Notes: generated from the letters alone by a model not told the origin. A DNA stretch of 64,000 nt from Thiomonas arsenitoxydans (GCF_000253115.1 NC_014145.1:3162001-3226000); one strand, 5' to 3'. Numbered from the stretch's first letter, positions 46,321 through 60,436 are shown. Program-made: numbers and translations.

Positions 46321-47841
46321 TCAACTGCTCTTGCGCAGATTCGCCGGGGCGATGCGCAGCGCTTCGCGGTATTTGGCCACGGTGCGCCGCGCCACCTGCA
46401 CGCCTTGCTGCGTGAGGCGTTCGGCGAGTTCGCTGTCCGACAGGGGTTTGGCGCTGTCTTCTTCAGCCACCAGGCGGCGGATGAGTTCGCGTACCGCGGT
46501 GGATGAGGTGTTGCCCCCGGCCTCGGTGCTCAGGCCAGAGCCGAAAAAATACTTCAGCTCGACAGTGCCGAAGGGCGTGAGCATGAACTTCTGCGTGGTC
46601 ACTCGCGAGATGGTCGATTCGTGCAGCCCGAGCTCGTCGGCAATTTCGCGCAGCACCATGGGCCGCATGGCCACGGGGCCGAAGTCGAAAAACCGTTGCT
46701 GGCGCTCGACGATGGTCTGCGACACGCGCTGAATGGTCTCGAAACGCTGCTGCACGTTTTTCACGAACCAGCGCGCCTCCTGAAGCTGTCCCTGCATGGC
46801 GCCGCCGCTGTCGCGGGCGCGGCGCATGGCGTCGGCATAGATCTGGTTCACGCGCAGCCGGGGCATGACCTCGGGGTTGAGCTGCGCCACCCAGCCTTGC
46901 GGGGTCTTGCGGGCGATGACATCGGGGGTCACGGCCTGCGCGGCATCGCGGCGGAAGGCGCTGCCCGGATGGGGGTCGAGTTGGGCGATGCGTTGCTGCG
47001 CCAGGCGCAGCGCGGCTTCATCGGCTTCGAGCTGGCGTTCGAGCTTGCGCCAGTCGCGCTTGGCCAGCAGATCGAGATGACCGCCGCGGCAAATCTGCAG
47101 GGCAAGTTCGCGCACGGGACAAGACGCTTGGCGCTGAAGCTGCAGGCAGAGACAGTCGGGCAAATCGTGGGCGGCGACACCGGCCGGGTCGAAGCTCTGA
47201 ATCAGGCGCATGGCCGTGGTCAGCGCATCGGCCAGGTCTTCGAGCTGCTCGGCGTCTGCCGCGGGGGCGAGGGCCTGCGCCAGTTCCAGCGGGGTGTCGG
47301 GCAGGTAGCCGTCGTCGTCGAGCGAGTCGATGATGGCCTCGGCGGCCGCGCGGTCGGTGGCGCTCAGCGCAAGCCCGGCCAACTGACCGCGCAGGTGGTC
47401 GCGCAGATCGAGGTGTTCGGAGGCAATGTCGAGCGCGCTGAATTCGTCGTCGTCACCCCCGCCCCCGCTGACGGACTGGCCTGAGCTGACCCAGGAGTCG
47501 GCGTCGGCATCGGTATCCGCACCGTGATCGGTTTCGCCGCTGCTGGCCGTCCAGTCCTGCGTGTCGAGTTGCAACTCAGCGGCGGGCTCGGCGGCTGCGT
47601 CATGCCCTTCGACCGATGCCTGAGACGGGTCGGGCGCCAAAGGCGGTGGCGACTCGGATGTCGGCGCGGCAGCGGGCGCCTCTTGCTCTTCTTCAGGTTC
47701 GAGGAAGGGATTGGATTCGAGCAGGCCTTCGATTTCCTGCGTGAGTTCGAGGGTGGAGAGTTGCAGCAGCCGGATGGACTGCTGCAACTGCGGCGTGAGT
47801 GCGAGATGCTGGGACAGGCGCAGGTTCAGCGACGGCTTCAT
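46321..47841 (-). CDS. rpoN: RNA polymerase sigma-54 factor RpoN
   Basis: The alternative sigma factor for -24/-12 promoters that depend on enhancer-binding ATPases. The 506-residue protein has the glutamine-rich N-terminal activator region (MKPSLNLRLSQHLALTPQLQ), an acidic linker, the core-binding domain, a helix-turn-helix near LGLHESTISRVTTQKFM and the RpoN box ARRTVAKYRE at 484-493. It lies 6 bp after lptB in the conserved lptA-lptB-rpoN order. The hpf and ptsN genes that usually follow are absent; the next gene encodes a membrane protein. Confidence 0.97.
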   Translation of the reverse strand: MKPSLNLRLSQHLALTPQLQQSIRLLQLSTLELTQEIEGLLESNPFLEPEEEQEAPAAAPTSESPPPLAPDPSQASVEGHDAAAEPAAELQLDTQDWTASSGETDHGADTDADADSWVSSGQSVSGGGGDDDEFSALDIASEHLDLRDHLRGQLAGLALSATDRAAAEAIIDSLDDDGYLPDTPLELAQALAPAADAEQLEDLADALTTAMRLIQSFDPAGVAAHDLPDCLCLQLQRQASCPVRELALQICRGGHLDLLAKRDWRKLERQLEADEAALRLAQQRIAQLDPHPGSAFRRDAAQAVTPDVIARKTPQGWVAQLNPEVMPRLRVNQIYADAMRRARDSGGAMQGQLQEARWFVKNVQQRFETIQRVSQTIVERQQRFFDFGPVAMRPMVLREIADELGLHESTISRVTTQKFMLTPFGTVELKYFFGSGLSTEAGGNTSSTAVRELIRRLVAEEDSAKPLSDSELAERLTQQGVQVARRTVAKYREALRIAPANLRKSS

Positions 47842-47847
47842 CGCGGC

Positions 47848-48669
47848 TTACATGCGGAAGTTTTCGCCGAGGTACACCTTGCGTACCGCGGGGTTGTCGA
47901 TGATGGATTGCGGATCGCCCTGCGCCAGCACCTGCCCTTCGCTGATGATGCAGGCCCGGTCGCAGATGCCTAGCGTTTCACGCACATTGTGGTCGGTGAT
48001 CAGCACGCCGATGCCCTGCTCTTTCAGGAACTGCACGATGCGCTGAATCTCGATGACCGCAATCGGATCGATGCCGGCAAACGGCTCGTCGAGCAGGATG
48101 AATCGCGGTTGCGTGGCCAGCGCGCGGGCGATTTCCACCCGCCGCCGCTCGCCGCCTGATAGCGCGGGGGCGGGGCTGTCGCGCAGATGTTCGACGTGCA
48201 GTTCGCGCAGCAGATGATCTTCGCGTTCGCGGATTTCGGCCCTGCCCAGGCGGCGCCCTTGCGCGTCGCGCTGCAACTCCAGCACCGCCCTCACGTTCTC
48301 GGCCACCGTCATGCGGCGGAAGATCGACGCCTCCTGCGGCAGATACGACAGCCCCATGCGCGCACGGCGATGCATCGGAGAATCGCTCACGTCCTGGCCG
48401 TCGATGTGGATGCGCCCCGCGTCGGGCCGCACCAGGCCGACGATCATGTAGAACGACGTGGTCTTGCCCGCGCCGTTCGGCCCCAGCAGGCCGACCACCT
48501 CGCCGCAGCGCACGCTAAAGCTGACGTCGCGCACCACCTGCCGACCGGCATAGCGTTTCTGCAAATGTTGAACGTCGAGCTCCGGGCCGGTGGCCGCGCG
48601 GGACGACGGAGTGGAAGGCACGCGCGCGGCTTCCGCCGGGGCGACGGGCTCCAGGCCGCCCCGCACCAC
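47848..48669 (-). CDS. lptB: LPS export ATP-binding protein LptB
   Basis: The ATPase of the LptBFG transporter that pulls lipopolysaccharide from the inner membrane. The ABC motifs are all there: Walker [17 protein letters not shown], the Q-loop region [13 protein letters not shown], the signature [15 protein letters not shown], Walker [14 protein letters not shown] and the switch His in [10 protein letters not shown]. The core begins at [10 protein letters not shown], but there is no ATG near it: candidates are GTG 48669, GTG 48621 or TTG 48702, the last overlapping the lptA stop. The start is therefore uncertain by up to about 27 residues. Confidence 0.93.
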   Translation of the reverse strand: MVRGGLEPVAPAEAARVPSTPSSRAATGPELDVQHLQKRYAGRQVVRDVSFSVRCGEVVGLLGPNGAGKTTSFYMIVGLVRPDAGRIHIDGQDVSDSPMHRRARMGLSYLPQEASIFRRMTVAENVRAVLELQRDAQGRRLGRAEIREREDHLLRELHVEHLRDSPAPALSGGERRRVEIARALATQPRFILLDEPFAGIDPIAVIEIQRIVQFLKEQGIGVLITDHNVRETLGICDRACIISEGQVLAQGDPQSIIDNPAVRKVYLGENFRM

Positions 48670-48698
48670 GGTCTGTCCAGCGGAATGCGGCTGGACGC

Positions 48699-49334
48699 TC
48701 AAGGCTGTGTCCCCAGCTTCGGGGCGACTTTGAGCGCGGGAGGCGATTTGGGCGCCGTCGGCGCGGACGGGGCGGCGGGCTGCGGCGTCAACATCACCCG
48801 CACCCGCCCTCCAGGGTTGGTGGCCGTGGCGCCCTGCGCACCGCCTTCGACGGTGAACACATCGGTGATCTGGTTGTAGGCAATCACATTGCCCTGGCTG
48901 CGGTCGGCCAGCTTGCCGTCGATCAGTCGGCTGAGCATGGCCTGGCCACGCAGCGTCACTACATCGGTCTTGCCGTCGTATTCGATGCGCTGCGCGGCGC
49001 CGTCCATGGTTTGCGTGGGCTGGCCGGGCGCGGTATCGAGTTGTTGCTGGAAGGTAGCCAACTGGCCCGGCGCGGCGATCGCCGTCGCGTACTGATAGCC
49101 GTCCGGCGCCTGGCGCACATCGACCGTGGCGGCGCGCAGCACCAGAGAACCCTTGGTGACAACCACGTTGCCGGTGAACACACTGGTCTGGTGCACGTCG
49201 TCGTAGCGCATGGCGTCGGCCTCGATGTGAATCGGCTGGTTCCGGTCGGTCTGCGCCGCAAGCACGGGCAGCGCCAGGCTCGGCGCACACAGCAGGGTCA
49301 ACAACAGGATTCGGGCCACTCGTTTCATCGGCAT
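48699..49334 (-). CDS. lptA: LPS transport periplasmic protein LptA
   Basis: The periplasmic bridge protein that carries LPS to the outer membrane. The 211-residue protein has a signal peptide (core [18 protein letters not shown], cleavage after LAA) and the OstA-like repeat start [32 protein letters not shown] proline/alanine/lysine-rich tail of about 40 residues ([19 protein letters not shown]) extends beyond the fold. The usual upstream gene lptC is not present; a terminator and dsbA lie there instead. An in-frame ATG at 49328 is an alternative start. Confidence 0.93.
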   Translation of the reverse strand: MPMKRVARILLLTLLCAPSLALPVLAAQTDRNQPIHIEADAMRYDDVHQTSVFTGNVVVTKGSLVLRAATVDVRQAPDGYQYATAIAAPGQLATFQQQLDTAPGQPTQTMDGAAQRIEYDGKTDVVTLRGQAMLSRLIDGKLADRSQGNVIAYNQITDVFTVEGGAQGATATNPGGRVRVMLTPQPAAPSAPTAPKSPPALKVAPKLGTQP

Positions 49335-49405
49335 GGGTTTTGCTTTAGTCGGGCCATTCTAGGGCCAGTTCAGGCGATTTCGCAGCAATTTTGCGGGGCT
49401 CAAAA

Positions 49406-49434
49406 AACACTGCCCGCTGTATGCGGGCAGTGTT
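49406..49434 (-). terminator. intrinsic terminator of dsbA
   Basis: A 12-bp perfect stem (AACACTGCCCGC with its complement, 5-nt loop) lies about 20 bp past the dsbA stop. On the minus strand it runs straight into six T residues (A-run at 49402-49407). It separates dsbA from lptA. Confidence 0.9.
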
Positions 49435-49456
49435 GAGATGTGGCAGGGCGACGCGC

Positions 49457-50122
49457 TTACTTCTTCTCCGCCTGCACCTTCTTGATCAGGTAGTCCACGA
49501 CCTCGAGCACCTTCTTGTTGTTATTGGCTTCAGGCAGCGCCGCAGAAGTGGTGTAGGTGCCCTGAACCGCCATGGTCGGCACCCCGCTGATCTGATAGTC
49601 CGTCACCATTTGCGTGGCCTGCCGGACTTGCGCATTCACGCCGAACGAGTTGTAGGCATCCAGGAACGCTTTTTTGGAAATGCCCTGCTGTGCCAGCCAG
49701 TTGGCCATCTGATCGGCCGTGCCCAGAGGAATGTGCTGTTTGTGGATGGCATTGAAAATCTTGGCCTGCATCGCATCGTCGAGCTTGCCCAGCGCCTTCA
49801 GTGCGTAGTAGAGGTGCTGTTGCGGCACGAACTGGGGAGAAAAAGCGACGGGCACGCGCTCGAGCACCACTCCGGCGGGCAGTTTTTTCTGCCAGGCTTC
49901 GAGCAGGGGATCGAAGTCGGCGCAGTGCGGGCAGTCGTACCAGAAAAACTCGTACACCACGATTTTGTCCGACGGGCTCACCGGCTGCGGCACAGCCAGA
50001 CGGTTGTAGGCAAAACCCTCGTTGAAGGGGCTGCTCTTGGCGGGCGTCTGCGCCTGCGCGCCCGCAGCAAGAAAGCCCATTGAAAACACCATGAACACCA
50101 CGGTAAGCCAGCGTTGAAACAT
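49457..50122 (-). CDS. dsbA: thiol:disulfide interchange protein DsbA
   Basis: The periplasmic oxidase that introduces disulfide bonds. The 221-residue protein has a signal peptide with cleavage near GAQAQ, the redox motif Cys64-Pro-His-Cys67 in FFWYDCPHCADF and the cis-proline loop SGVPTMAV. It lies 35 bp after the SPOR-domain gene and ends with a strong terminator. The electron acceptor DsbB is not encoded here. Confidence 0.96.
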   Translation of the reverse strand: MFQRWLTVVFMVFSMGFLAAGAQAQTPAKSSPFNEGFAYNRLAVPQPVSPSDKIVVYEFFWYDCPHCADFDPLLEAWQKKLPAGVVLERVPVAFSPQFVPQQHLYYALKALGKLDDAMQAKIFNAIHKQHIPLGTADQMANWLAQQGISKKAFLDAYNSFGVNAQVRQATQMVTDYQISGVPTMAVQGTYTTSAALPEANNNKKVLEVVDYLIKKVQAEKK

Positions 50123-50157
50123 GAGTCGTCCTTTGGTTTGAAGATCTGAATAGGGTT

Positions 50158-50784
50158 TTATGAACCGGTGCGCATCAGGGCGGTTTGAACCCCGTTATCG
50201 CCCAGAAGTTTCTGCGTCTGCTCGGCCTGCTGCGCCGAGGTGAATGGCCCCACTCGAACGCGATAGAGGGTGCGCCCGTTGACAACGCGCTCGTCCACAT
50301 GCGCCTCCTGACCGATCAGAGCCACCTTGGCGCGCTGACGCTCGGCGTCTTCGCGCGTGCTGTACGCCCCGACCTGCAGCACATACTGCACGGGGCTTTG
50401 GGCGGCCGGTTTGGTTGGGGCGGCCGGGGTTGTCGCGCCTTCCGTCGTCGGCGCGAGTGCCGCCTGTGAGGCCCCCGCAGCGGGCTGCCCCAGTTTGGCC
50501 AGCGCCTGAGGAGACAGCGGCTTGCTCGCCACCGTCACGGGCATGGAACCGCTGCCCGCAGGCGGCGCTGCGGTTGCGCCACTCAAGCCCTGATTGGGAT
50601 TCCAGTTGCTGGCCCCGGAAGCCGCACTGGCGGGGCGCTCCTGGAATCGATTCATGAAGGGCAGCGGCGCCTTGGTGATGTAGAGGGCAACGCCGAGTGC
50701 GATACCCAGGCCGATGACCAGGCCGGCGATCAGGCCGATCACGGTGCCGCCGAACTGGCCGCGAAGTGTGGTGCGTTTAGACAT
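50158..50784 (-). CDS. SPOR-domain membrane protein (FtsN/DedD-like)
   Basis: A single-pass inner-membrane protein, 208 residues: short cytoplasmic N-terminus, a membrane helix (GTVIGLIAGLVIGLGIALGV), a proline/alanine-rich linker and a C-terminal SPOR domain (VQYVLQVGAYSTREDAERQ to RVRVGPFTSAQQAEQ). SPOR domains bind denuded septal peptidoglycan, so it should act at cell division. The 52 bp between argS and this gene and the gap to dsbA allow one transcript; in many betaproteobacteria argS, the SPOR protein and dsbA occur in this order. Confidence 0.92.
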   Translation of the reverse strand: MSKRTTLRGQFGGTVIGLIAGLVIGLGIALGVALYITKAPLPFMNRFQERPASAASGASNWNPNQGLSGATAAPPAGSGSMPVTVASKPLSPQALAKLGQPAAGASQAALAPTTEGATTPAAPTKPAAQSPVQYVLQVGAYSTREDAERQRAKVALIGQEAHVDERVVNGRTLYRVRVGPFTSAQQAEQTQKLLGDNGVQTALMRTGS

Positions 50785-50836
50785 GGAAGACAGGAGTGTG
50801 CGTTGTCGATGGAGCCCTGCGGACGCGCCGTGACGC

Positions 50837-52591
50837 TTACATGCGCTGCGGCGCGCTCACGCCGAGCACGGCCAGTGCATTGTGCATCACCTGACGTACG
50901 GCGCGCAGCAGCCGCAGGCGCGCATGCCGCAGGGGAAGTTCGTCGACCAGCACGCGTTCGGCGTTGTAGAAAGCGTGGAAATCGGCAGCCAGATCGCGCA
51001 GATAGAAGGCCACCTGATGCGGCGCCAGTTCCTGTGCCGCTGCGGCCAGGACTTGCGGATAGCGCGCAAGCGTGAGTTGCAGCGCTCGTTCGCGCGGGGC
51101 GATCAGCAGCGACAAGTCGGCTTGCTCGATGAGCGCGGGCTGCGCGGCCTCTTGCGGGGCTCGGGCGGCCCATTGCTCGAACACCGAGTTCACCCGGGCG
51201 TGGGCATATTGCACGTAGTAAACCGGGTTTTCGTCGCTTTGCGCCAGGGCCAGATCGACGTCGAACACGAATTCGGTATCGGCTTTGCGCGAGACCAGAA
51301 AAAAGCGCACGGCGTCTCGCCCTCGCTGCAAAGCCGCCTGACGCTGCTCGTCGCTCATGTCGTCGCGCACGCCGCCCGACCATTCAATCAGGTCGCGCAC
51401 GGTCACATAGCTGCCCGCGCGCTTGGAGATTTTCACCTCCTGCCCGCCCCGCATCACCGTGACCATTTTGTGCAGCACATAGTCGGGATAGCCGGTGGGT
51501 ATGCCGAGGTCGAGCGCCTGCAGCCCGGCGCGCACCCGCGCGATGGTGCCGTGATGATCCGAGCCCTGAATGTTCACCGCGCGATGAAACCCGCGCTGCC
51601 ATTTGGCCAGGTGGTAGGCCACATCGGGAACGAAATAGGTGTAGGTGCCGTCGGACTTGCGCATCACGCGGTCCTTGTCGTCACCGTATTGCGTCGTGCG
51701 CAACCACAGCGCGCCGTCCTGCTCGTAGGTGTGGCCCGAGGCCTGCAAGCGCTGCACCGCGTCTTCCACCCGGCCATCGGTGTAGAGGCTGGATTCGAGG
51801 TAATAGTTGTCGAACCGAATGCCGAAAGTCTTGAGATCGAGATCCTGCTCGCGGCGCAGGTAGGCCACGGCAAAACGGCGGATATTGTCCAGATCGTCGG
51901 CTTGACCATTGGCCACGATGGGCTGACCCTGGTCGTCTGGTACCGATTCACACGCCAGAAAGTCCCGCGCAATGTCGGCGATGTAGTCGCCGTTGTAGGC
52001 CGACTCGGGCCATTGCGCATCACCTGGCTTGTACCCACGCGCCCTGGCCTGAACCGACAGCGCAAGCGTCTGGATCTGCACCCCGGCGTCGTTGTAATAA
52101 AACTCGCGCTGCACCGCCCACCCTTGAGTGGTCAAGACAGCGGCAATGGCATCGCCCAACGCCCCCTGGCGACCATGTCCCACATGCAACGGCCCGGTCG
52201 GATTGGCCGAAACAAACTCCACCAGCATGGGCTGCTCGCGCCCCGCACGGGAATGCCCGAACTTCGCCGCACCCTGCTCGACTTCCACAATCACCTGCTG
52301 CAGCACCGCAGGATGGAGGTGAAAGTTGATGAATCCGGGTCCGGCGATTTCAGTGCGGGCGATGCCCTCGGCCAAGTCAGCATTTGTGCGCAACGCATCG
52401 ATGATTTGCTGAGCGACATCGCGCGGGTTGCGTTTGAGCGGTTTGGCCAGTTGCATCGCCAGATTGCTGGCCAATTCGCCATGATCGTCGCTGCGCGGAC
52501 GGCTGAGTTCGATAGAGTCTGAAAACTCGGGCTGCAAGGCCGTTGCCGCTTGTTGCAGCGCCGTGGTCAACCGCGCGGTGAATTCGATCAT
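50837..52591 (-). CDS. argS: arginyl-tRNA synthetase
   Basis: A class I aminoacyl-tRNA synthetase charging tRNA-Arg. The 584-residue protein has the HIGH-type motif as [12 protein letters not shown] after [10 protein letters not shown], and a KMSKS-like motif as [11 protein letters not shown]. The C-terminal DALR anticodon domain ends at [23 protein letters not shown] 52591 (MIEFTARL) is preferred; an upstream in-frame ATG at 52624 would add [11 protein letters not shown]. Neither has a clear Shine-Dalgarno sequence. Confidence 0.95.
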   Translation of the reverse strand: MIEFTARLTTALQQAATALQPEFSDSIELSRPRSDDHGELASNLAMQLAKPLKRNPRDVAQQIIDALRTNADLAEGIARTEIAGPGFINFHLHPAVLQQVIVEVEQGAAKFGHSRAGREQPMLVEFVSANPTGPLHVGHGRQGALGDAIAAVLTTQGWAVQREFYYNDAGVQIQTLALSVQARARGYKPGDAQWPESAYNGDYIADIARDFLACESVPDDQGQPIVANGQADDLDNIRRFAVAYLRREQDLDLKTFGIRFDNYYLESSLYTDGRVEDAVQRLQASGHTYEQDGALWLRTTQYGDDKDRVMRKSDGTYTYFVPDVAYHLAKWQRGFHRAVNIQGSDHHGTIARVRAGLQALDLGIPTGYPDYVLHKMVTVMRGGQEVKISKRAGSYVTVRDLIEWSGGVRDDMSDEQRQAALQRGRDAVRFFLVSRKADTEFVFDVDLALAQSDENPVYYVQYAHARVNSVFEQWAARAPQEAAQPALIEQADLSLLIAPRERALQLTLARYPQVLAAAAQELAPHQVAFYLRDLAADFHAFYNAERVLVDELPLRHARLRLLRAVRQVMHNALAVLGVSAPQRM

Positions 52592-52760
52592 TATGGGAAT
52601 GTTGTGAAGACGCAAAGTCGGCATTTTATGGGTCTGTTGCCGTTCTTCGCGCCCGCCCAACCGTATGGTGTAATGAATTGCCGGTTTGCAACCTTTCGTT
52701 GCACGGCTTGATCGCACAACCGCCTACTGCGGTCCGGTCACAACACAACTTGGAGGAATG

Positions 52761-53141
52761 ATGAAAAAACTGATCGCCACCCTCGGTCTCGCCCTGGGCC
52801 TGATGGCCCTGCCCGCGCTCTCTCAAGCGCAAGGCACACCGCAGCAAAGCCGCATGGCCCAATGCAACAAGGAAGCCACCGGCAAGACCGGCGAGGCCCG
52901 CAAGACCTTCATGAAAGAGTGCCTGGCCAGCAAGCCCGCCGCAGCTACCGAAACTGCCAAGCCTGCCAGCAAAGAAGCCGCCAAGCCCGAACGCAAGACA
53001 GAACAAAAAGCCGCTGCCGGCGAAAAGAAGCTGACCCCGCAGCAAGAGAAGATGTCGTTCTGCAGCAAAGATGCCAAGGCCAAAGGCATGAAAGGCGAAG
53101 AGCGTAAAAAATTCATGAGCGAATGCCTGCGCAAGAAGTAA
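52761..53141 (+). CDS. PsiF-repeat secreted protein
   Basis: A 126-residue exported protein with a signal peptide (KKLIATLGLALGLMALPALS, cleavage after AQA) and two copies of the PsiF repeat: RMAQCNKEATGKTGEARKT...ECL and KMSFCSKDAKAKGMKGEERK...ECL, each with two cysteines. The repeats are separated by a Lys/Ala/Glu-rich linker. PsiF of E. coli is phosphate-starvation inducible with no known function. ATG 52761 is chosen because GGAGG at 52752-52756 fits it best; the ATG three bases earlier is too close. A strong terminator follows. Confidence 0.9.
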   Translation: MKKLIATLGLALGLMALPALSQAQGTPQQSRMAQCNKEATGKTGEARKTFMKECLASKPAAATETAKPASKEAAKPERKTEQKAAAGEKKLTPQQEKMSFCSKDAKAKGMKGEERKKFMSECLRKK

Positions 53142-53165
53142 TTCAAACGCTTGCACGCGGTTTGC

Positions 53166-53187
53166 ACGCACCTTCGGGTGCGTTTTT
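53166..53187 (+). terminator. intrinsic terminator after the PsiF-like gene
   Basis: A 7-bp perfect stem ACGCACC / GGTGCGT with a stable TTCG loop is followed by TTTT, 24 bp past the stop codon. Confidence 0.9.
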
Positions 53188-53219
53188 CATTTGTGGTCTT
53201 GGAGGCAGGAAGTGTGTCG

Positions 53220-54377
53220 CTACTGCTGCACCACGGAGTAGCCGCTCAATCCCAGTCCCTGTAATTTCTGCACTAGCGTGGCATCCGGTGTGGCGCCTGT
53301 GATCGGTCCGATCTGCACACGGTAGAACGTCTGACCCCGGATATAGCCGGGCACCACCAATACGTCGTCGATGCCTGCGGCCTGCAGACGCGCTTTTTCC
53401 GCCTCGGCATTGGCTTGCAGCGTGAATGCGCCAGTCTGCACATAGTTTTGCGGTGAAGCGGAGTTTGCGGGCAGGTTCAACGCAGGCTGCGGCATTGGCG
53501 GCTGAGCGCTGGCGGCAGCGGCAGGCAACGCAGCCTGTGGGTCAGAGACGGCCGGCACAGAGGTTGACAATGAGGCGGGCGTAAGCGGCGGCAGCGTCTG
53601 CACTTCGATGGGCGCAGGCTCTGGCGCCTGCTGGGGCAAGCTCGCCCCGGGCGTTGGCATCGACGGCGCCTGCGTGGCGGGCGCCGCAGCGAACTGCTGC
53701 GGCGCAAACGCGGGCTGATCCGACAAGGAAGTAGATGGCTGGCTCACGACAGGCGCCGACCCAGTTTGCGACGACGGCTGCGGCGTGGCCGCCTGCGCGA
53801 TTTGCAAGGGGGCGTTGGCCCCCTCGGGCAGGGCCACGATGCGCACCCGCGCCGTGCCCGTTCGGGTCACGCCCAGAGCCTGCGCTGCGCCCATCGACAA
53901 ATCGAGCAAACGTCCGCTGACAAACGGACCCCGATCATTGACCAGCACCAGGGCGCTCAGACCGTTGTCGAGATTGGTTACCTGAACGCAGGTTGGCAGC
54001 GGCAAGACGCGGCTGGCGGCCGAAAAGTCTCGCGGGTTGAAACGCGTGCCCATCGACGTGGTGGTGCCCGACTCCCAGCCGTACCAGGAGGCGATGCCTA
54101 CTTCGTCGTAACCGTCAGCGTTGCGCAAGGGGCTGTAGCTGCGGCCCCGCACGGTATAAGTGCGGTTGTAGGCCGCCCGCAGATTGGGCGGTGGAGCGTG
54201 GCACCCCTCCTGCGCATTGATTGGCGCCCCGCTCGAGGCGCTGCGCTGCGGCGCACTGGCGCAGCCCGCTAAGGCCAATCCCAGCAGCAGTGCAACGGCG
54301 AGCGCAGAGCCAGGCAGGCGCTGCCTGCTGTCCCGACCTCCTTGGGCTGTCGTCCATACGCCCCCACCTGCGCTCAT
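53220..54377 (-). CDS. rlpA: RlpA-type septal lytic transglycosylase with SPOR domain
   Basis: An outer-membrane lipoprotein that cleaves denuded glycan strands at division septa. The 385-residue protein has a lipobox LALAGCAS, a double-psi beta-barrel domain with GIASWYGWESGTTTSMGTRF and LVNDRGPFVSGRLLDLS, a proline/alanine/serine-rich linker of about 100 residues, and a C-terminal SPOR domain (YVQTGAFTLQANAEAEKARL). The start ATG 54377 leaves a rather long cytoplasmic stretch before the hydrophobic core; an internal start cannot be excluded. It is the second SPOR protein within 4 kb. Confidence 0.93.
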   Translation of the reverse strand: MSAGGGVWTTAQGGRDSRQRLPGSALAVALLLGLALAGCASAPQRSASSGAPINAQEGCHAPPPNLRAAYNRTYTVRGRSYSPLRNADGYDEVGIASWYGWESGTTTSMGTRFNPRDFSAASRVLPLPTCVQVTNLDNGLSALVLVNDRGPFVSGRLLDLSMGAAQALGVTRTGTARVRIVALPEGANAPLQIAQAATPQPSSQTGSAPVVSQPSTSLSDQPAFAPQQFAAAPATQAPSMPTPGASLPQQAPEPAPIEVQTLPPLTPASLSTSVPAVSDPQAALPAAAASAQPPMPQPALNLPANSASPQNYVQTGAFTLQANAEAEKARLQAAGIDDVLVVPGYIRGQTFYRVQIGPITGATPDATLVQKLQGLGLSGYSVVQQ

Positions 54378-54436
54378 TCACCGACTCCACATTGCTCGCA
54401 TCCAGTTCATCGTAACGGCGGCGAAGCGCAAAACAA

Positions 54437-54460
54437 AACAGCCCGCATGAGCGGGCTGTT
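54437..54460. terminator. bidirectional terminator downstream of atpC
   Basis: A 10-bp perfect stem AACAGCCCGC / GCGGGCTGTT with an ATGA loop. On the minus strand it is followed by TTGTTTTG and on the plus strand by CTTTTG. It lies about 105 bp past the atpC stop, beyond the repeat element, and probably ends the ATP synthase transcript. Confidence 0.8.
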
Positions 54461-54493
54461 CTTTTGCAACGGTTGACACAATCAAACTCAAGG

Positions 54494-54568
54494 AAACGTA
54501 GGGCCGTCCCAAGTTTGCTTGCCCCCCACGGTGGCGGGCTGGGCGCAGCCCGGCCCTGGGGGCTCTCA
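54494..54568. repeat. 75-bp palindromic stop-codon element (intact copy C)
   Basis: This intact copy matches both flanks of composite repeat A (16589-16640 and 16786-16806). Read on the minus strand it begins TGAGAGCCCCCAGGGCC, and that TGA is the stop codon of atpC (54566-54568). The outer parts are complementary (AGGGCCG with CGGCCCT), and inside lies a CGGGCT / AGCCCG hairpin. It is a folded, REP-like intergenic element. Confidence 0.8.
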
Positions 54569-55000
54569 GTGCGCTCGGCCGCGAAGCCTGCGGATCGCCG
54601 CGAGCTGGGCGGCCAGCATGGCGAGTTCGCCTTCCACCACAGCGACGTCTTGCACTTCTTTGGCATGCGCGCGCGCGTCTTGCGCGGCCTTGAGCGCCTC
54701 GTTGGCCTTGGCCTCGTCGAGATCTTTTCCCCGAATGGCGGTGTCCGCGAGCACGGTCACCCTCTTGGGCTGCACTTCAAGAATGCCGCCTGCGACAAAG
54801 ATGAACTCTTCCTTGCCGCCTGTGGCGTTGGCTTCGGCCAACTCGATTCGCACCGAGCCCGGCTTGATACGGGTGATCAACGGGGTGTGGCCGGGCAGAA
54901 TGCCCAGTTCACCTGACTCGCCCGGAAGGGCGACGAAACGGGCTTCGCCGGAGAAGATGGATTCTTCGGCGCTGACGACGTCGACATGGATGGTGTTCAT
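54566..55000 (-). CDS. atpC: ATP synthase F1 epsilon subunit
   Basis: The epsilon subunit couples rotation of the central stalk and can inhibit ATP hydrolysis. The 144-residue protein has the N-terminal beta-sandwich ([36 protein letters not shown]) and C-terminal helices ([18 protein letters not shown]). Last gene of the atp operon. Its TGA stop is supplied by repeat copy C. Confidence 0.97.
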   Translation of the reverse strand: MNTIHVDVVSAEESIFSGEARFVALPGESGELGILPGHTPLITRIKPGSVRIELAEANATGGKEEFIFVAGGILEVQPKRVTVLADTAIRGKDLDEAKANEALKAAQDARAHAKEVQDVAVVEGELAMLAAQLAAIRRLRGRAH

Positions 55001-55090
55001 GGCTTCAATCCGGAACGTGATGCGGTTTCAGGCTCCGGCCGACGGTCTTTTGCGTCGTCGGCCGAATTGGATCGCTTCAAGCTCGCTGGC

Positions 55091-57422
<2,332 letters not shown>

Positions 57423-57490
57423 TGAATTACTCCTGGGTCAGTCTGGGCGAAAACATCCTTGCCCAGCTCCGTCCGTTTTCGTGGAATGAA

Positions 57491-59032
<1,542 letters not shown>

Positions 59033-59048
59033 GGGAGCCTCTAAGACT

Positions 59049-59588
59049 TTAAGCGGTGAGAGCGACTTTCATCTGCTCCAGCCGGGCGCGAACCGAGGTG
59101 TCGAGCACTTCGTCGCCTACAGCGACACGCACCCCCCCGATGAGCGACGGATCGATTTCCACAGTGGCGTGCAGCTTGCGGCCGTATTTGCGTTCGAGCG
59201 CCTGCAGCAAGCTGTCGAGCGCCTCGCCTTCCAGCGGGAACGCACTGGACACCACGGCCTCGACCTTGCCTTCGGCCTCGTCCTTGAGCACACGGAACTG
59301 CTCGGCGATCTGCCCGACTGCGGCGAAACGCCGGTTTTCGGCGAGCATCTCGACCAGATTTTTCAGCACAGGAGCAACGGTTCCCGGCAGAGCACCCAGA
59401 ACCAGATCGGCGAGTTGCCGCGCGGAAACCTTCGGGCTGCCCATCACCTCGCGCAAAGCGGGATCGGCAGCAATCTGGGCGATCTGGTCCAAGGCGTCTG
59501 CCGCTTGCGCGGACGGAATACCGGATTCGCGCACAGCGGCAAAAGCGGCTTCGGCGTAAGGACGGGCAATAGTGGCGAGTTCAGCCAT
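59049..59588 (-). CDS. atpH: ATP synthase F1 delta subunit
   Basis: The delta subunit fixes the peripheral stalk to the top of F1. The 179-residue protein begins [16 protein letters not shown], the usual family start, and has the C-terminal signature [18 protein letters not shown] followed by LEQMKVAL. It lies 12 bp after atpF and 16 bp before atpA. Confidence 0.96.
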   Translation of the reverse strand: MAELATIARPYAEAAFAAVRESGIPSAQAADALDQIAQIAADPALREVMGSPKVSARQLADLVLGALPGTVAPVLKNLVEMLAENRRFAAVGQIAEQFRVLKDEAEGKVEAVVSSAFPLEGEALDSLLQALERKYGRKLHATVEIDPSLIGGVRVAVGDEVLDTSVRARLEQMKVALTA

Positions 59589-59600
59589 GGCGCACTCCGA

Positions 59601-60071
59601 TTACAGCTCGGCCTTGAGCCGGTTCAGCAGATCGGCATGCACCTGCGGATTGATCTCGCGATGCAGAATGGCCTCGGCACCCTTGACTGCCAGCGCTGCC
59701 ACCTGGTCACGCAATTGCTCGCGCGCCTTGACCGCCTGCTGATCAGCCTCTGACTTGGCCTGCGCCACGATGTTGGCTGCGACCTCCTCGGCCTTCTTGC
59801 GCGCCTCTTCGATCACGGCCTGCGCACGACGCTCGGCGTCAGCCAGGCGTCCCGCGCTCTCTTGATGCGAGCGGGCAAGTTCTTCCTCGACCTTGCGATT
59901 GGCCGAGGCGAGTTCAGACTTGGCGCGATCGGCGGCAGCCAGACCGTCGGCGATTTTTGTTGCGCGTTCATCGAGGGCCTTGGTGATGGGGGGCCACACG
60001 AATTTCTTCGTGAACCACGCCAGCAGCAAGAAAACGATGATCTGCGCAATGAGTGTTGCGTCCAGATGCAT
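59601..60071 (-). CDS. atpF: ATP synthase Fo b subunit
   Basis: The peripheral-stalk subunit, 156 residues, as in E. coli. It has one N-terminal membrane helix ([20 protein letters not shown]) followed by a long charged helical region that dimerises. Conserved segment [20 protein letters not shown] follows the membrane helix. Confidence 0.96.
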   Translation of the reverse strand: MHLDATLIAQIIVFLLLAWFTKKFVWPPITKALDERATKIADGLAAADRAKSELASANRKVEEELARSHQESAGRLADAERRAQAVIEEARKKAEEVAANIVAQAKSEADQQAVKAREQLRDQVAALAVKGAEAILHREINPQVHADLLNRLKAEL

Positions 60072-60127
60072 GGCGCTAACCTTTGCTTCAGATGGGTGAA
60101 CAGATCGTTGCTGGAGTCAAGCGTGGC

Positions 60128-60436
<309 letters not shown>

